In this document: positions 49,017 to 62,325 of the stretch, one piece after another | How the letters are laid out: every line of letters begins with the position of its first letter | Position numbering within the stretch: position 1 is the first letter of the stretch | Assembly (NCBI GenBank): GCA_019843655.1 | Contig: JACDQD010000005.1 | Span: forward strand, 30,886,954 to 30,950,953 | Origin: Lethocerus indicus | Lineage: Eukaryota > Arthropoda > Insecta > Hemiptera > Belostomatidae | Length of the DNA: 64,000 nt | Reading direction: 5' to 3' | Made by a program: the position numbers and the translations under genes | The notes under the pieces: generated by a model | Seen by the model: the letters and a program-made list of their open reading frames with translations, nothing else | What the model was told of the DNA's origin: nothing | Database searches by the model: none

Positions 49017-52000
49017 ACGCCCGGTAATCGGCCTTTTTCATTCGGACCGTCCGGAACACTGTTTGAATAAACGGAAAAAATTTTAGAAACGACTAAACCG
49101 ACAGAGTATTTTAATAATACCTTATTTATTCTTCTCTTTTTTTTCTGAGCAGCGATAGATTTCTCTATTTACTTCAGTAACTCTTATTGAAGAACGCCAC
49201 AGCCATTTCTACTCGGCCCTGTCCCATTCGCATGCCTTAATACAAACTTCTTTGTACCGTTAGTACACGAAAGAAACATTATAAAATTAATTTAACAGCT
49301 AATATTTTTTCTGAGGAAAGTAAATAGATCTTATATAGGCCGACGTACAAGTACCACACAAATAAATATAATTTTGTAGAATTCTTTTTTTATAAAACTG
49401 AGACTAAGGGTGATAATACGAGAAGCGTGTAATTCCCGGGGAAGAGCCATTTATTTTCAATTGATTTCTCTACTGAAAGTTGATCCCGATGATGTCAAGA
49501 ACTTCAAAAGTGAGTTCGGTTTTCTAATATTTATTGGGGGGAGGGGGGCTGAATTTCTGAGCCAAGCACGAAACTATTCCCTACTTTGAGGTGAATTTAA
49601 ATGAAGGAAATGCGTTCCTCCTCTAACATGAAGCGGTGATCGGTGAGGCTTCAGGGCGGGTCGTACTGCGGCCCGTTGCAGTTTGTCCGGTAATAAATGT
49701 GAGGAGTTGGCCCTGGAAGGGTGAAGGGTGAACGGGGATGGGGGATGGTGGAGGAGCGATCGGGTCGGGCTGGCTCCCAACTTTGCGGCCTATATTTATA
49801 TTTAATAAGGCAGCCTCTCCTCCGTTTGTTCTCAGGTGCAATACATCACCCCTTGGCGCCCCCTAACCCCCTAATGCCTTCCAGACTCAGCGAGTAATCT
49901 CGCCGAAATTAATGTCGAGAACCCTCCGAGCTATCCCGCCGAGAATTTCGCACATAATGAATTTGGGCAATTAAATTCGACTGTTAGATACCCCACTATT
50001 CAATCGATACTCCGATGGATTATAGATTTCTGTAATTTATCTACATTATAGCTGTAGTACAAGTTCAATTCTGCCGATTGAACACAATAGGCGATAAAAA
50101 GTTGAGACAGGAGATCGTACAATGGTTGTTTAAATATAATTCATTGGCTGTTCCCGAATCTATGGCAGCATTAAAAAAATATTAACAAACCGGTTGTAAC
50201 GTCGGTCTATCAACCTAGGACCCGTTTTCCCCATTTTCTTTCCTAAAATGGCTCACTTGAATTCGGAGCAAGAAAGACGGGTAGGTACTATTCTCGAGCG
50301 CTTATACCAGACATTGAGCGTATTCACCGCCTGCCGGGGGTTATAATTAAAGTGAATTAACCCACCCCCCCTTATTCTGTGTATCCTAAATGTCCACTTA
50401 ACCCAGTTCAACCCCAGTTCAGTAGTTCACCTTGCGAAAATACAGCTCAGTTAGTCCCGAGTGGGAGTTCCACTCTTCTGTTGTACGCCGCTAACAGAAA
50501 ATGCGCTTTTATTTGAACCGAGTCTAATTTAAACTCGTTGTTGGATACTTGATTCGTTGCGGAAAAATCCGAGACCGAAATAAACTTTATATAAACTCTA
50601 CATTTATATTTATAGAAATTATTGATGCGGGCTGTTTCGAAAGTGTTGAACTCTGTGCCAAAAAGAATAATTCTGTAACAGATTAATCACAAGTACTATA
50701 ACGTTAACTATCGATAAATAACGACCATGTAAATTCATGAGACGGTGATGACGGGGCAATAGAGCAAAACATTCACGTGTCAGGTGAGCAGTAAAGGCAG
50801 TGAATATTAGTTTTGTTGAAACCATATTTGGAGGTCTTGGTTCCCCCCCCCCTACGTCCACCAGACATGTGGGTTAATATTTGTATATGTAAATACTTCC
50901 CTGTTGACGGTAAGCCCGGTAATAATGAACGGGCATCAGTTTAATGCAAATGTTAATGTCAATAGCGACTATTGTAGGGCCACAGAACAGCCATTACCGT
51001 TAGAATCAATAATAATAATGAACAGCGGAACCTACTGAAAGCAAACACTGGAGGACATTAATCATCGGCCAAAAGGGGGCGAAAGTGCTTCCCGTTGAGT
51101 TATGAGTCTCATTCCCCCTTTACAACTCCGTTTTCTAATTGTCCATTCAACTACCTTCCTATTGATATTGTCCGGGCTGCAATAGGGCGAAACCATTGAT
51201 GAAATGTCTATTAAAAATTGTTCTATTCATAATTCAAAATATATCTTCACTCGTGCAATCTTCCGTCTCCGCTCGCATTTTGGTCTTGTTCATCATCGAC
51301 TACAGACAAGCTCAAGTTCCTCAATGTTTTACTGACAGACTGACTTTTATTGGAGTATTTTTTCTTCAATTCAAATGTTCACGTGCTCTATGACTAAGAA
51401 TCTTCCATTATATGAATGCCTCTCGACTTTTGACGTTCTATACGATTCACGGGTATTCTGTGCCACAAACTGCAGGAATCAATTATAACAGATGTTATGT
51501 AATTAGTGTCGATAGTTGATGTTAGTGATAGTCGACGACGTTCCCAATTACTAACAAGAAGCCTGGCGAATCGTTAGTTAATGCAATAATTGAATTACTT
51601 AATGCGACTAGTCCCTTAGGGGAGAGTCTGCTTGGCAATAAGTTATAGGCTCGAACGCCCCTCCCTCCCCCACCCTTCAACCTGTGCCACTCAACTCCCA
51701 GTGTTCCCAACCCCATACCACATACCGTAGCACTTACTAGTAGTTGACTAATAGCGAGAGACAGAACGGGGGAGGGGCCGGGGAACCCCAACAGACCGAA
51801 ACCGCCCCCCCTTCGAAGCACCTATCTACCTAGCTCTCTCATCTCGCCACCCTCCCTATACACCATCCTACCCCTCTCTCATTAAGTCTCGGCTCTCATA
51901 GCGTATTCCATCTATAACGAAAATGCAATTTGGCCCGTAAAGCCGGGGAGCGGCGTAAGGCTCTCGGTTCCCATTATCTTTTTATCCGCCGGAGGTGGAA

Positions 52001-52966
52001 ATTCTAGATTTTGCCCCGGCTAGGGGAAACGGAGGACCGTCTATGTATTATCACCTTTGCAGTTTGTTGTCTTCGCTTATTTATGCTAGCCTGAATACGG
52101 CATTCCGTCAGTAATAGACTTATATTACTGAAGCATACTGCACTCCTAATAAACGAGAGGGAGAGAGAGAGAGATTTTCGAGGGTGATACCAAGCTGTCG
52201 AGGATGCTATATCAAATTATTTTTAATATGAAAAGTATAAATTATTTATATTTTCTTATCTCATTTACTCCTCGTCATATAAATATTATTTTTTATTTAT
52301 TTACTATTCCAAACTAAGACGTTATTTTCATTCTTTGATACTATAAATAGCATTTAGTATAATATTAATTGAGTTAGTTTTAAACGGCATAACTGGAAAT
52401 TTTCCTCTAGACAATTTCCCTTCACATCCCGGTTTAGTTTAAATTCCTTATTTAAAACTAATATAAACTAGGGGATTTAGCCGGTTTCATCCAATTGGGC
52501 GGATCCCTCGTCGGTCGATTAGAGTTTAAGAGGGATAGAGCGGAGAGGGAGAGTACACTTCTGTCTGTGCAATCAGATTCGAGTCTGCAGGATATTAAAG
52601 TCTGGGCGGAGGGAGAGAGAAAAAAAAGAGTAAGAAGTAATAAATATTCCAATATCTGAAATTCATTTTCGGAAGGGTCGGGGGAGAATGACGAAAGAAT
52701 AATCGGCAGACAATCACCCTACAAAGTCAAGAAAATTCCAGACTGAAAGCCACAGATTCAGTGGGATCAGTTTAGCGATTTAACTCAACTGCCAACATTT
52801 CTTTTAATATTATTAGACACCCGAATTTAAAATTTTCAACCGGCATGTGGGTAAGAGTTATCATACTGCGTATGTCTGATAACACGTTAACTCTTGATTA
52901 GGTTATCAAAGACCTACACTACTCACATTTTAGGGATCTGATAGCGGTATATATATATTTTACACG

Positions 52967-52967
<1 letters not shown>

Positions 52968-53008
<41 letters not shown>
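52968..53008 (+). repeat. (TA)n microsatellite
   Basis: About 20 TA units, with a shorter TA run at 52947-52957 just upstream. Confidence 0.93.
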
Positions 53009-53013
<5 letters not shown>

Positions 53014-54700
53014 TAAGAGGAAAACAAATGTTGCTATTACACAATTGATTCACATTTCGGGCGATTCTGGACGGCCTGTAAATGAAATTGTGCGGAAATG
53101 TCTGAGAGCTTTCAAGCCTCAGGGACGCTCAAGCCCAGGGTTTTATGCTAATACCTTTTGTCGTTCTCTTCCCATCCGAAGGATCTGCTTCGCGCTGGGT
53201 ATCGTCCGGATTCCTCCGTAATGCCATCCGATGCTCCCTGACGACCGGTTTTACCGGCATATTTATTTAATACGCTTACATTTAAACTGTAGCTCGTTAA
53301 ATTTACCGTCATCGTGAGGATGTTCCCTAAGGATTTAAAGCTCTTTTCTAACTACATTTCCTATTTTAATCTAAAGGGGACAGGAGCAATAAACAATATA
53401 TCCTTTTCGTAATACGTTATGATTTGTCTTTCAAAGTATTCTAGATAGCTTATCGGTTACTAAAATAAACCTTTAAATTTGGTCAAGATTTGGCCTTTAG
53501 ATTTAGGGCCAATAAAACATAGATCCGCGGTCGTCCCTGATCCCTTCTTCGGTCTTGTTTCGAGGCGTTAAGAAGCCTCAATATTTGGTAAATACGCGGC
53601 TTTTCCATATATCTCGTAAATGATACGGGCATCAATATGTTAAACTGGTCTGTTGGATGGAGACTCAGTGCCCCTCCGGCCGCAGAACACGCCTCCAATA
53701 TATCCGGGGGCCTTATACGGCCCATATAGGGACTACCTTATAAAAGGCAGGGTCCATCTTGTTAGCTCTGTCCCTCGGACATATTGGGTACCACCCCCCC
53801 CCCCTATACGGGACGAAATTTATGCGCACCTCCTCACGACTCTCCGCCACGATATTTCGCCGGGCGGTCGACCGTCCCCGAAAAAGGGACCCTTCTGAGA
53901 ATCCGACGTGATAAAAAAAATAAATAACGGGCAGACAGCCCAATATCGGTGGGATCGGGAGGGAGGGGGGGGCTGCGTCCCATTTATTTCTTCGAATTTG
54001 AAATTCGGCACCTTTATACCACACTACGAATGTACTACCCCAAATATATATAGATCGTGAATTCCCCTCTGATTTTTCGACCGACTAATCTTATTTTAAA
54101 CGATATTTTTCAAAAGTTAAACACGAAATAGCAGCTTCGCCTGTCTGCGTGCAGTCCCCGCAGTGTAATTGCTCCAGAGCGGGTTCCACGGTCCCGGCTA
54201 ACCCTAACTGCACCCCGTATACAAAACAAAACGATTACACGCCGACACGTTACACTGTACAACACCACTCACAGGCTGGAAAGCATTAACAGTAAACACC
54301 CCTCGGACTACCCGAGAGGGAAGTGTCTTCCAGGAATGCGGTAGGACCACCGAAGAATCAGTCTTCAATTCCGGGTGCCTTATTAAGAAGTCGGGATTAT
54401 TGAGAGGCCATACGCGTAAACATAGGGTAACGCAGAAACGACAGAATGGCGGGTATATAAATACAAATATAAGAGAATAAAACCGCCGGTTCGAACTATT
54501 TTTATTCCATTCATTTGGAAATGTTTTCCTCAATTTATTTCGCCCGGCAAACCTTTACCGGTGGAAAGCATCGCTCGAATCGTGTACAAAGTTTCCGCCC
54601 CTTCACGAACCGTCGGTGTTCGAACTTCTGGACGGGTGACCCGAAACGAGATGTGACTTCAAAAGGGCGAAAGTCCGGTAGGCGGTTGTCCCCGGTGGTT

Positions 54701-54775
54701 GAGGAGGAGGAGGAGGAGAGGCGGAGGAGGGAGGAGGAGAGGAGGAGGAGGAGGAGGAGGAGGAGGAGGAGGAGG
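54701..54775 (+). repeat. (GGA)n polypurine tract
   Basis: About 75 bases made almost entirely of GAG/GGA triplets, interrupted once by GCGGAG. It lies about 220 bases before the second deleted transposon. The Arg/Glu-rich frame across it is a product of the repeat. Confidence 0.93.
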
Positions 54776-54994
54776 CTGAATGCCCGGGGGATGACAGGGA
54801 TTGACTTATATAGGGCGAGCGAGCGGATATGGCTGAGTCGGATTTAAGATATTGCCGTCATCCCCCATCTCATACGCAGCCTCTCGTCCCTCCTTACATC
54901 CTACACTTCTGTACCGACTTACACCTTAACACCAACAGCATATCACAAGTGTATATCTTAATGGAGACGCCCCACGCTATTTATTCTCTCGCCG

Positions 54995-55199
54995 GTTTGA
55001 ATTTGCCACCATTCTTTCAGTAAAGTTGGCAACCCTATTAAAAAAAGACCATTTGACGGCTGATAGTTTAGAGTTAGTACAAATGGAGCGTTACACGATA
55101 GAAAAACGTGTTTTCATTGTTGAACAATATTTCAAAAATAATGAAAGTTTTGGCACCCACAGTTCGATTCAAATCTTGCGTTAATTTTGGGACACCCTA
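54995..55199 (+). mobile_element. Tc1/mariner-like transposon, second internally deleted copy with 3' terminal repeat only
   Basis: About 165 bases from TTTGAATTTGCCACC onward align with the leader and start of the transposase of the copy at 9.3 kb. The sequence then jumps near 55165 straight into the right-hand end, which closes with TTAATTTTGGGACACCCTA and a TA dinucleotide. That end is the reverse complement of the left end seen at 9322. The first 25-30 bases of the left inverted repeat are missing here. This copy is therefore a short, MITE-like deletion derivative of the same family. It lies in the long intron between the second and third Nmdar2 exons. Confidence 0.82.
55083..55165 (+). 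pseudogene. Transposase N-terminal remnant
   Basis: The ATG at 55083 begins MERYTIEKRVFIVEQYFKN, the same helix-turn-helix start as in the copy at 9437. It runs about 27 residues before the internal deletion joins it to the right terminal repeat. A one-base insertion in the TTTTGGCACC stretch already breaks the frame just before the junction. No catalytic residues remain. Confidence 0.78.
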
Positions 55200-58100
55200 T
55201 ATATATTTAACTATTGCTCTTGAACACTTAAACATAATAGTTCTATATTATGGTAGAATGGAAATTTCTTACGCTAATTCCTTAAAAAATATAATGGCCC
55301 CTTTCTTTTGTATAATGGCGATTAACGTGATTAACGTAATTTTAATTAATACAATACAGTAAATAAAATTCTAATCGGTCAAAAAGAAATTTATTACTTT
55401 ATACGTACTAGTTTTATCTTAAATCAATACAATTAAATTATACCACTGTATATAGACAGTTTTTTACTTAAAATATGGGATCGTTTAGTTTATTGGTGAA
55501 AGGAGAATTAAACGGTAATTTTCAATACAGTATCATTGTTTCTCAGTTTCTATTGTACACGTGTTTCTAGTTTTATATAAAGCTATTATTGTGAGACACG
55601 TCATGCCAATTTTGTTTAAAAAGCCGTTTAAACGAGATAAATTGCGTTATTGTTGAGTACATTGCTTCATCAAATACCGTTTATTTTACTGTGTTCATTT
55701 TGGCGTTATGTGTTCTATTTTACACGGGGTTTTGAATTCAAATATGGATTAAAGCGGGAGTTATTTATCAGTTTCATGAAATTCACTTGTTTTCTCGCTG
55801 CTTATTGATTAATCAAGCAACAATATTAGGTTACTTTGGCTATTAGGGCGCGAAATTTCCAGCGGTCATTTCCTCCAGTAGGGCGTTCCGATTATTTAGC
55901 GAAGCATTTTTCTTGGGTCGCCGTTATCTCTATCTTTCTTATATCGTCCCTTTTGTCGGGCCCTTTCTTATTTCCTCCCTTCTCCCGAAGCCCGGAATCG
56001 GATGTGCGCTCTATTTATGAGCAAGATTGAGATCAGAGTATAATAAACAGGCGAAAGAAAAAGGACCCAAAAAAGACTATATTTTTGCCAATATACTTCC
56101 CCCCGGGGGAATTTCCGAGAATCCCCACTCCCACAACAGGAATTTCCCGGTATAAGCTGAGTTTTCCTCCAATCTCTAATGGTAGCCCTCGCCCGCCCAA
56201 TGACCCTAATTACCTTCTGAACTTTACCCTAATTACCTCTACACTATTAAATTTTTAAATTTGAAAGTCGGTTTAAAAAATTAATGGGGTAAAGTTTAAC
56301 TTTAAATATCCTTTCCTTCGCCAACATAAGTTTCGGCCAATATCAGAAAAAGAGTAAACACAAAATTGAACGGTTCAAAAGAATGACTTTAAATCTGTAT
56401 TGCCTCAGAACAATTAATAATCAAATTTCTCGAAATTTTCCGCGCCCGAAATATTCTGATGGAAATATAACTTCTCCCTATTATTTCTTAGTAGTTTCGA
56501 CAATATAGAACTAAAGTGACTTTTTAAAATGGCGAATATTTGCCGGAAGCGCTTCTTTCAGTTTGCTTTTTTTTCAGCATCGAAAAACGCTTTAACATAT
56601 AAACGAACGGGGGAATAAATGAATATAGGATGCTGTTATTCATTTTTATTATTTATTCATGCGCGGTTATTTTCTAGGGTAACCGTCTATCCGGCTCTCT
56701 CTCTCTTCTCACCGTTCGGCAATTTATGTCGGAACCTATAGAGGTTTAGGCGGGCATAAAAATACCGCGCTAAGCGAACTGCGCCCAACCAATTGGTGCA
56801 CCCATCAACTATACACACATGGACATATATTATAAGCGTTATTATAGAAGGGGCGCTATCGTTCGCGAGGCATTATCGAATATGGGTCGGGAGTGGGGCT
56901 TACCTGAATTTAGGTTCAGCGAGGCCACTATTTCAGATGTATGTGGTACACGGGCGCAACTGAGACACAATGGTATATTGGCATTCCCGTACCGGAATGT
57001 ATTTCTATGTATTCGGAGACAAATTGTTCACCAGCACAAATACTTTAAGCGAACAATATTTTTGCAATGGAATATGTGGTACAGAGTTAACCCTCGTTTT
57101 AACGCCAGGTAAATAAAAATAATACCAACGAGCTGTCACAATATTGTTATAAATGAGAATACATTTTCGATGCTTGTGGTAAAAAGCATATTAATCGCTT
57201 AATTTCGTTGTAATAAATAATACGTACTGTTTACCCGGGTGTGTAAACGACACTCGTTAATGGCGTTCGTACAATCGGATGAAAGCCCGCGAAAACAACT
57301 TTCACGCGAAAAGCCCGTTGACACGTGTCGCGGCCCGAACGCGTATTCGATTCTCTCCATTGTTTGCTTTATTTTCAGTTTCTTGGATGGGAGAAGGCCG
57401 CCGGGAAATAGGACCAGGAACGGTGGAAACGGTACCAGGTCGGGTTCTCCCCAAAAATTGACGGACATTTTAAGCGAATCCGCCCTAATCCAAAACAAAG
57501 CTCGGCGAAAGAAAAAGGGAGGAGCGAGAAGTGAAATTTGTAGCAAAACAGAAACTTTATTTTCAGATCCATGCGCAATTACAATCGGTCCAATTTTAAT
57601 TTCAAACATTTTCGAGATATTAGGCTGAAACGTCCGCAATCCAACGGTATTAATTATTTAGCGAATAAATACGTAATACTTCCCCGACACCAGTAACGTC
57701 CGAAATGTTTTACTGTAAAAATTTAATAACTGGGTTATTTTAAAATTATTGCTTAAGACCGCGATATAATGCGGGCTGTCTGAAAATAAATAAGCTATTA
57801 TGCGAACGAACGATTAAACCGTCTGGGTTACTGCTAAAGTACAAGCCTGCAGACGAAGACTATTTTTTTTCGAAACTGTAAAGTTTCAAGTCCCAGACAC
57901 TTTGCCTTAAGCGGGAGGCATTAACTGTCCAGTTTGAAACGAGGAGGCCGCCCGAGGGAGGGATATTAGATCGAACGGCGCCTCTAAGCCAATAATTGTG
58001 CTCCGGCGGTAAAAGAAAGATGGGCCAGGAGCCGGCCACTGGCCCTAATCGGCCGCACGGCTTTTCTTTCGGGCGGGCCCATTTCCGCTAACGACCCACT

Positions 58101-58564
58101 ACCGGCCATTAGCCGGCAATTAGTCTAATTTAAAAATCGATCCTTCAAAATTGTTCAAAATTAAACCCGAAACTAAAGAAGCTACGAGTACAAGCTCATA
58201 CGATAAATATTAAACTATATGCAATATAATGATCCGGGACACTACAAAAAATAATTTATGGCGGGACCTTTTCGAGGGAAAAAAGGAAGCAATATAATTT
58301 TTTCACAATTCACCCACGATAATGATCTGAAATAGCGGAAAATGCTATAAATATCGAAGCAGAAATATACGTATAAATCGAAATCCAAACAGAGGCACTG
58401 AAAACGGTTACAATTTGGTAGATGCGACACGCATCGTATTTTCTGTAACGTCATTTACGAAGGAAGTAATTAAAATGAAATGTTCGTTTATCCCTACCAC
58501 GGGGTTTTAATTGCCAACAGTCGTCCGACTACGGTTTTCACAACCGAATTTCGCTTCTTCGTTT

Positions 58565-58588
58565 ATATTATTATTATTATTATTATTT
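58565..58588 (+). repeat. (ATT)n microsatellite
   Basis: About eight ATT units in the long intron. Confidence 0.92.
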
Positions 58589-58988
58589 TAGTATACGCTG
58601 GGTAACATTTAAAATATTGCCTCGCTTTCGGATGGCCGGACGATATTTACCCAAATGGTGGCGTACATCCTTTTAATTAAACAGGATTGAAAATCAATGT
58701 TATCTCTTATTGTTGCTCCGGAAACAACCTTGTTTTGTTCCATGCTTTGAATACCTACTGACTAGATACAACGCAATAGACGTACATGAGTTCCACAGAC
58801 AGTATACACAAATAAAAGGACAACAAAAAAAGTTCTATTTCAGAGAGGTTGTACAGCAGGAAAATTGGTTCAGGACTTAACGGTCAGGACAAATTTTCAT
58901 TCATATTATTTTCATTATTATGATTCATAATTTATAGTTCATTTGATAGTGGAGCTGGTAAGGCTCATATTTAAAAATAATTAAATAT

Positions 58989-59175
58989 CCTAAATCGTCG
59001 CCAGACGAAAACGCAACATTTTTTGAATGTTGAACATTTTTTAAATGTTGAACATTTATTAAATGTTGAACACATTGAACTTTTGAATGTTGAACAACAT
59101 TTAATAAATGTTAGAACATTTAATAAATGTTCAACATTCAAAAAATGTTGCGTTTTCGTCTGGCGGCGATTTAGG
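58989..59175. mobile_element. Foldback (MITE-like) element with near-perfect 79-80 bp arms
   Basis: The left arm begins CCTAAATCGTCGCCAGACGA and the right end is its complement, ending TCTGGCGGCGATTTAGG. The arms pair over about 80 bases with only a few mismatches around a loop of about 28 bases. Each arm holds a unique 26-base outer part and then three roughly 18-base subunits such as AACATTTATTAAATGTTG, each of which is itself nearly palindromic. Terminal repeats with no coding content suggest a non-autonomous DNA element. No target duplication is obvious. It ends 158 bases before the third recognised Nmdar2 exon, so its RNA hairpin would lie close to that splice acceptor. Confidence 0.75.
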
Positions 59176-59333
59176 GCGTTTAGTCGTTGAACATTTAAAA
59201 GTTGTTCTAGAACGAATAGTTTAAGAAATAATTTATATTATTATGGGCCGAATTAAGATAATAAAAATGGTATTTAATGCTAAAGTTTTAGGGCCAATCC
59301 GGACAGTGAAAGACATGACTGTTTGTGTTTCAG

Positions 59334-59475
59334 TGCGGAAGACGTGCACAGGAACGGCAGCGTCTACCAGTGCTGTTCAGGATTCTGTATCGACCTTCTG
59401 GAAAAGTTCGCCGAGGAGTTGGGCTTCACGTACGAACTGCAGAGGGTCGAGGACGGACGCTGGGGGACGCTAGAG
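59334..59475 (+). CDS. Nmdar2: NMDA receptor subunit 2, exon encoding central S1
   Basis: The first base completes the split Asp codon from the previous exon. Then come 47 codons: [20 protein letters not shown], followed by [20 protein letters not shown] and GRWGTLE. The CC of [10 protein letters not shown] is the conserved S1 cysteine pair, and [11 protein letters not shown] is a hallmark of NMDA receptor ligand-binding domains. NGS is a possible N-glycosylation site. At the GRWGT turn the aromatic W falls where vertebrate GluN2 has a ligand-contacting His. The exon ends in phase 0 at a GTGAAA donor. The open frame that runs on past 59475 is intron. Confidence 0.95.
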
Positions 59476-62294
59476 GTGAAATTCGATTTTGTCGCTCCCT
59501 TTTTTCCACCCCCGTAGCTCGTAAGCTCGGCAAATTCAGTACAGCCTTTATAAATTGCCTTTAATACTTTTCAGCTAGTCTTATTTTTCAGCTTCCCACC
59601 GACGAGCGAACCCTTTATAGCTGACGAACAAAAAAACGGTCTAGCTCGAGGTAAGTTCCGGAGGTCGCTCTCCGGAGAGCGATTGTCTGAAATCCGCTCG
59701 GTCTATTACGTTTAACCATTATGTTACAAAATCAACAAACTTGATAATACGTTATTGGCACTAGATATTAACTAATGTCCCATGTCGGATTTGCAACCAT
59801 ATCGGAGATGTCAAGCAAGGACATTAACTAACTAAATCAATGGACAAAGGAGAAATCTCTATTGTTTCTCAATCCATTTATCTTCTCCGACGGTAAGTTA
59901 TGTTATGCTTCTTGTCTGCATCCGTTATTAGACATTTATCCTTATTAACATTGTTAGCTTCGTATTATAAGAATCCCTTTCCTGTTCATAATGAAATACG
60001 TACGGCGATGGAATATTATCGAGTATAGCGGGAGTCTAACCATCACAATCTGTAGGGAAGATACACGCCCAATATCAAACGGTTTCGATTTTCTTTCGTA
60101 CATAATGTTTCAACTCATTCTCATTCGTCTTTTCACACTTTCCTAGACTCGTTTATTAAATGCCTCGAGTGTAGGCGTAAGATCCCGATATATAATTACA
60201 GTCGACCCGGAATTAAAAAAAAAAACGACGCGTACAAAAAAGTGGACTTAGACCCAGGGTCCAGCCAGATAAAATTTGAAAATGAACTTTTCCGAATTAA
60301 CAATTTTTATTTACTCTCTTCGGCCGGCTTTAATCAAGGCTACTGTGCCGATAAATTCCTGTAGCTAGATTAGAAATATGAAATAACGTTAGAAAGAAAT
60401 AATTACCTATTTATCGCTTCTATTTCGTATTTGCTAGGATCATCTCAATAGGTGAGTGTAATAAGCGATCCAGGGAAATTAAATTCGGTTAATAGGAAAT
60501 AAATATTCGAAAACGGGTGTGACCTAACCCGGGCGTGATTCTTCGCTGATGAATATCAACCCTCTGCCGAGTGTCTATCATTTAGAAAGAAATGCATACC
60601 ATTTGCATTATTTCTGTCCAAATCATACCGATTTGTCATCATTCTTCTCACAGTATTATCCGGAATTTCGTGATAATTTAAGTTCCGGACGCGGAAAAAT
60701 TCAAATATAAATGTTATTCGATATAGGCGATCCACCCTGAGGGTCTAACTAGCCAGAGTGTGGTTGAAGGAAATTTCTTCCTAGAAGCGGCGCCCCCCAC
60801 ACACAGGTCTCTTTCGCAGTTAATTGCGGCTTCTGGCCGGGCCCCCGTCTAATTTACGAGGGACAGATTTACTCGCTTCTGGCGCACGTTAATAGGCCGT
60901 GGCCCACAACTTTGCCCGACGCCTTTGAACTAGAATTGATTGATTAATTAGTAAATTGCCCAATTCCCCAATCGTTTTTCTTCAACTATATTCGATACAT
61001 ATATATAGAAACGTGTCAGGTAAAATCAGAACCCCACTCAGCCCGGATTGCTCGGTTTTTGTACAATAGCGGAATGGCTTGCTTTTGATATTTGGAGCTG
61101 TTTGTAAGTAATACTTAACGCCCCGTTAAATTGAAAACGGTATTAAAAAAAGCTTAGTAACGGCTCTAAAAAATGGTCGGCGGTAGTTAATTTTGCGTTC
61201 AAAATTCTCGACAAAGGGAGACGAAAGCCATTATCTGGGCCATTATTAATTCGGGCGATTTAATCCTTAATCGGGCTTCGAGACATTTGCCGGCTGAAAT
61301 TGCGGTAAACTGACCACAAATCGTTAATTAAATTTTCAGCCGTATTCAACGCCCGTGGTCGAGCTTACTTTTCGCGGCTTTATTATCCGGCTCTATTTTG
61401 AATGATAATTAAAAGGTTTCGCTTCTTTAATGCTTCATTCATTTACTGAAAAGAGGTAGATTTAAAAGATAGTTTATTGGCCACTAGTTGGCTTCACTAG
61501 TTACTATTCCTCCGCCTAAATTATACAATTGAAATCATTTATTATTTGAATAAACAGACGGTTTGAATTTGGAAGACCCGTCCACCCTATAGAAATTATT
61601 AAAAAACAAATATTATTACATATATTAATTATAATCACAAATACTGTGGTAATAATCGAATTCGAACTCGTAAACACGGACGGGGGCTGCAGGTACTAAA
61701 CGTATTACGAACACAAAAAAAACTGCCTTTGCCAATCGATTCGGTCCCAGTAGTCCAGAGCAAGATCAACAATGGATGTTCGTTTGACAATTCTTGACGA
61801 TGTAATTAATTCGGAAACCCTCCGAATCGGCCATCCTAAGCGGTCGGCAAATACCGGATGTGTACATCAGTGTACTACACGCACTACAACCGCCCTGCCT
61901 ATAAACGTTAACGATAATTTATTTCAACGAATCGCCCCCATTCACATTATGTTGCGGAAAAAATAATACACCGTCGCAAATTACAATTCTTTAATATGTA
62001 ATATATAATAAATTAGATACATTGTATTTCGAAATATTGTGTCCTATGGTCTCCTTCGACGTCAATAAATACAATTATTGCGCTAGCCACAAAACACAGG
62101 CTAAAACAGAAATATCTTGTTTTGTTATTCAACAGGAACCGAAGATCTGGACCGGAGGCGGGGACCTGCAGAAGGATCCAATTGTGATAATTGTGTTTGT
62201 GCTTCTGTTATTTGTGCCTGTTCAGAATATACTGGCGAGCCGGCGTGGCGCAGAACCGAAATTATAACATCGTTCAGCAGTCGGGGTGTTCATA

Positions 62295-62325
<31 letters not shown>

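Larger units (their letters stand above)
30001..59333 (+). other. Nmdar2 intron of about 29 kb
   Basis: It is bounded by GTGAGT and GTTTGTGTTTCAG. No other coding gene is recognised. It holds most of the repeats in the window: the GAA tract (34.17 kb), the five-unit satellite array (41.6 kb), dispersed repeats (44.6, 45.8 and 48.5 kb), a long TA tract (52.97 kb), a GGA tract (54.7 kb), a deleted transposon (55.0 kb), an ATT tract (58.57 kb) and a foldback element (58.99 kb). Two TATA-plus-initiator candidates lie at 35.37 and 48.98 kb without any following open frame. A GC-rich, transposon-like patch of unknown identity lies at 32.8-33.05 kb. The remaining stretches show nothing I can name. 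Unrecognised small or alternative exons cannot be excluded. Confidence 0.8.

Noticed and set aside
54515..54847. Arg/Glu-rich 110-codon open frame
   Set aside because: Its charged core is the translated (GGA)n tract, with no other support for coding.
57199..57639. 146-codon minus-strand and 129-codon plus-strand frames
   Set aside because: Mutually overlapping, with no domain or conserved motif. Most likely chance.
59590..59660. Possible extra exon after TTTTTCAG in the 3.2 kb intron
   Set aside because: The third and fourth exons already join in phase to give the expected GluN2 sequence, and this stretch would insert unrelated residues and a stop.
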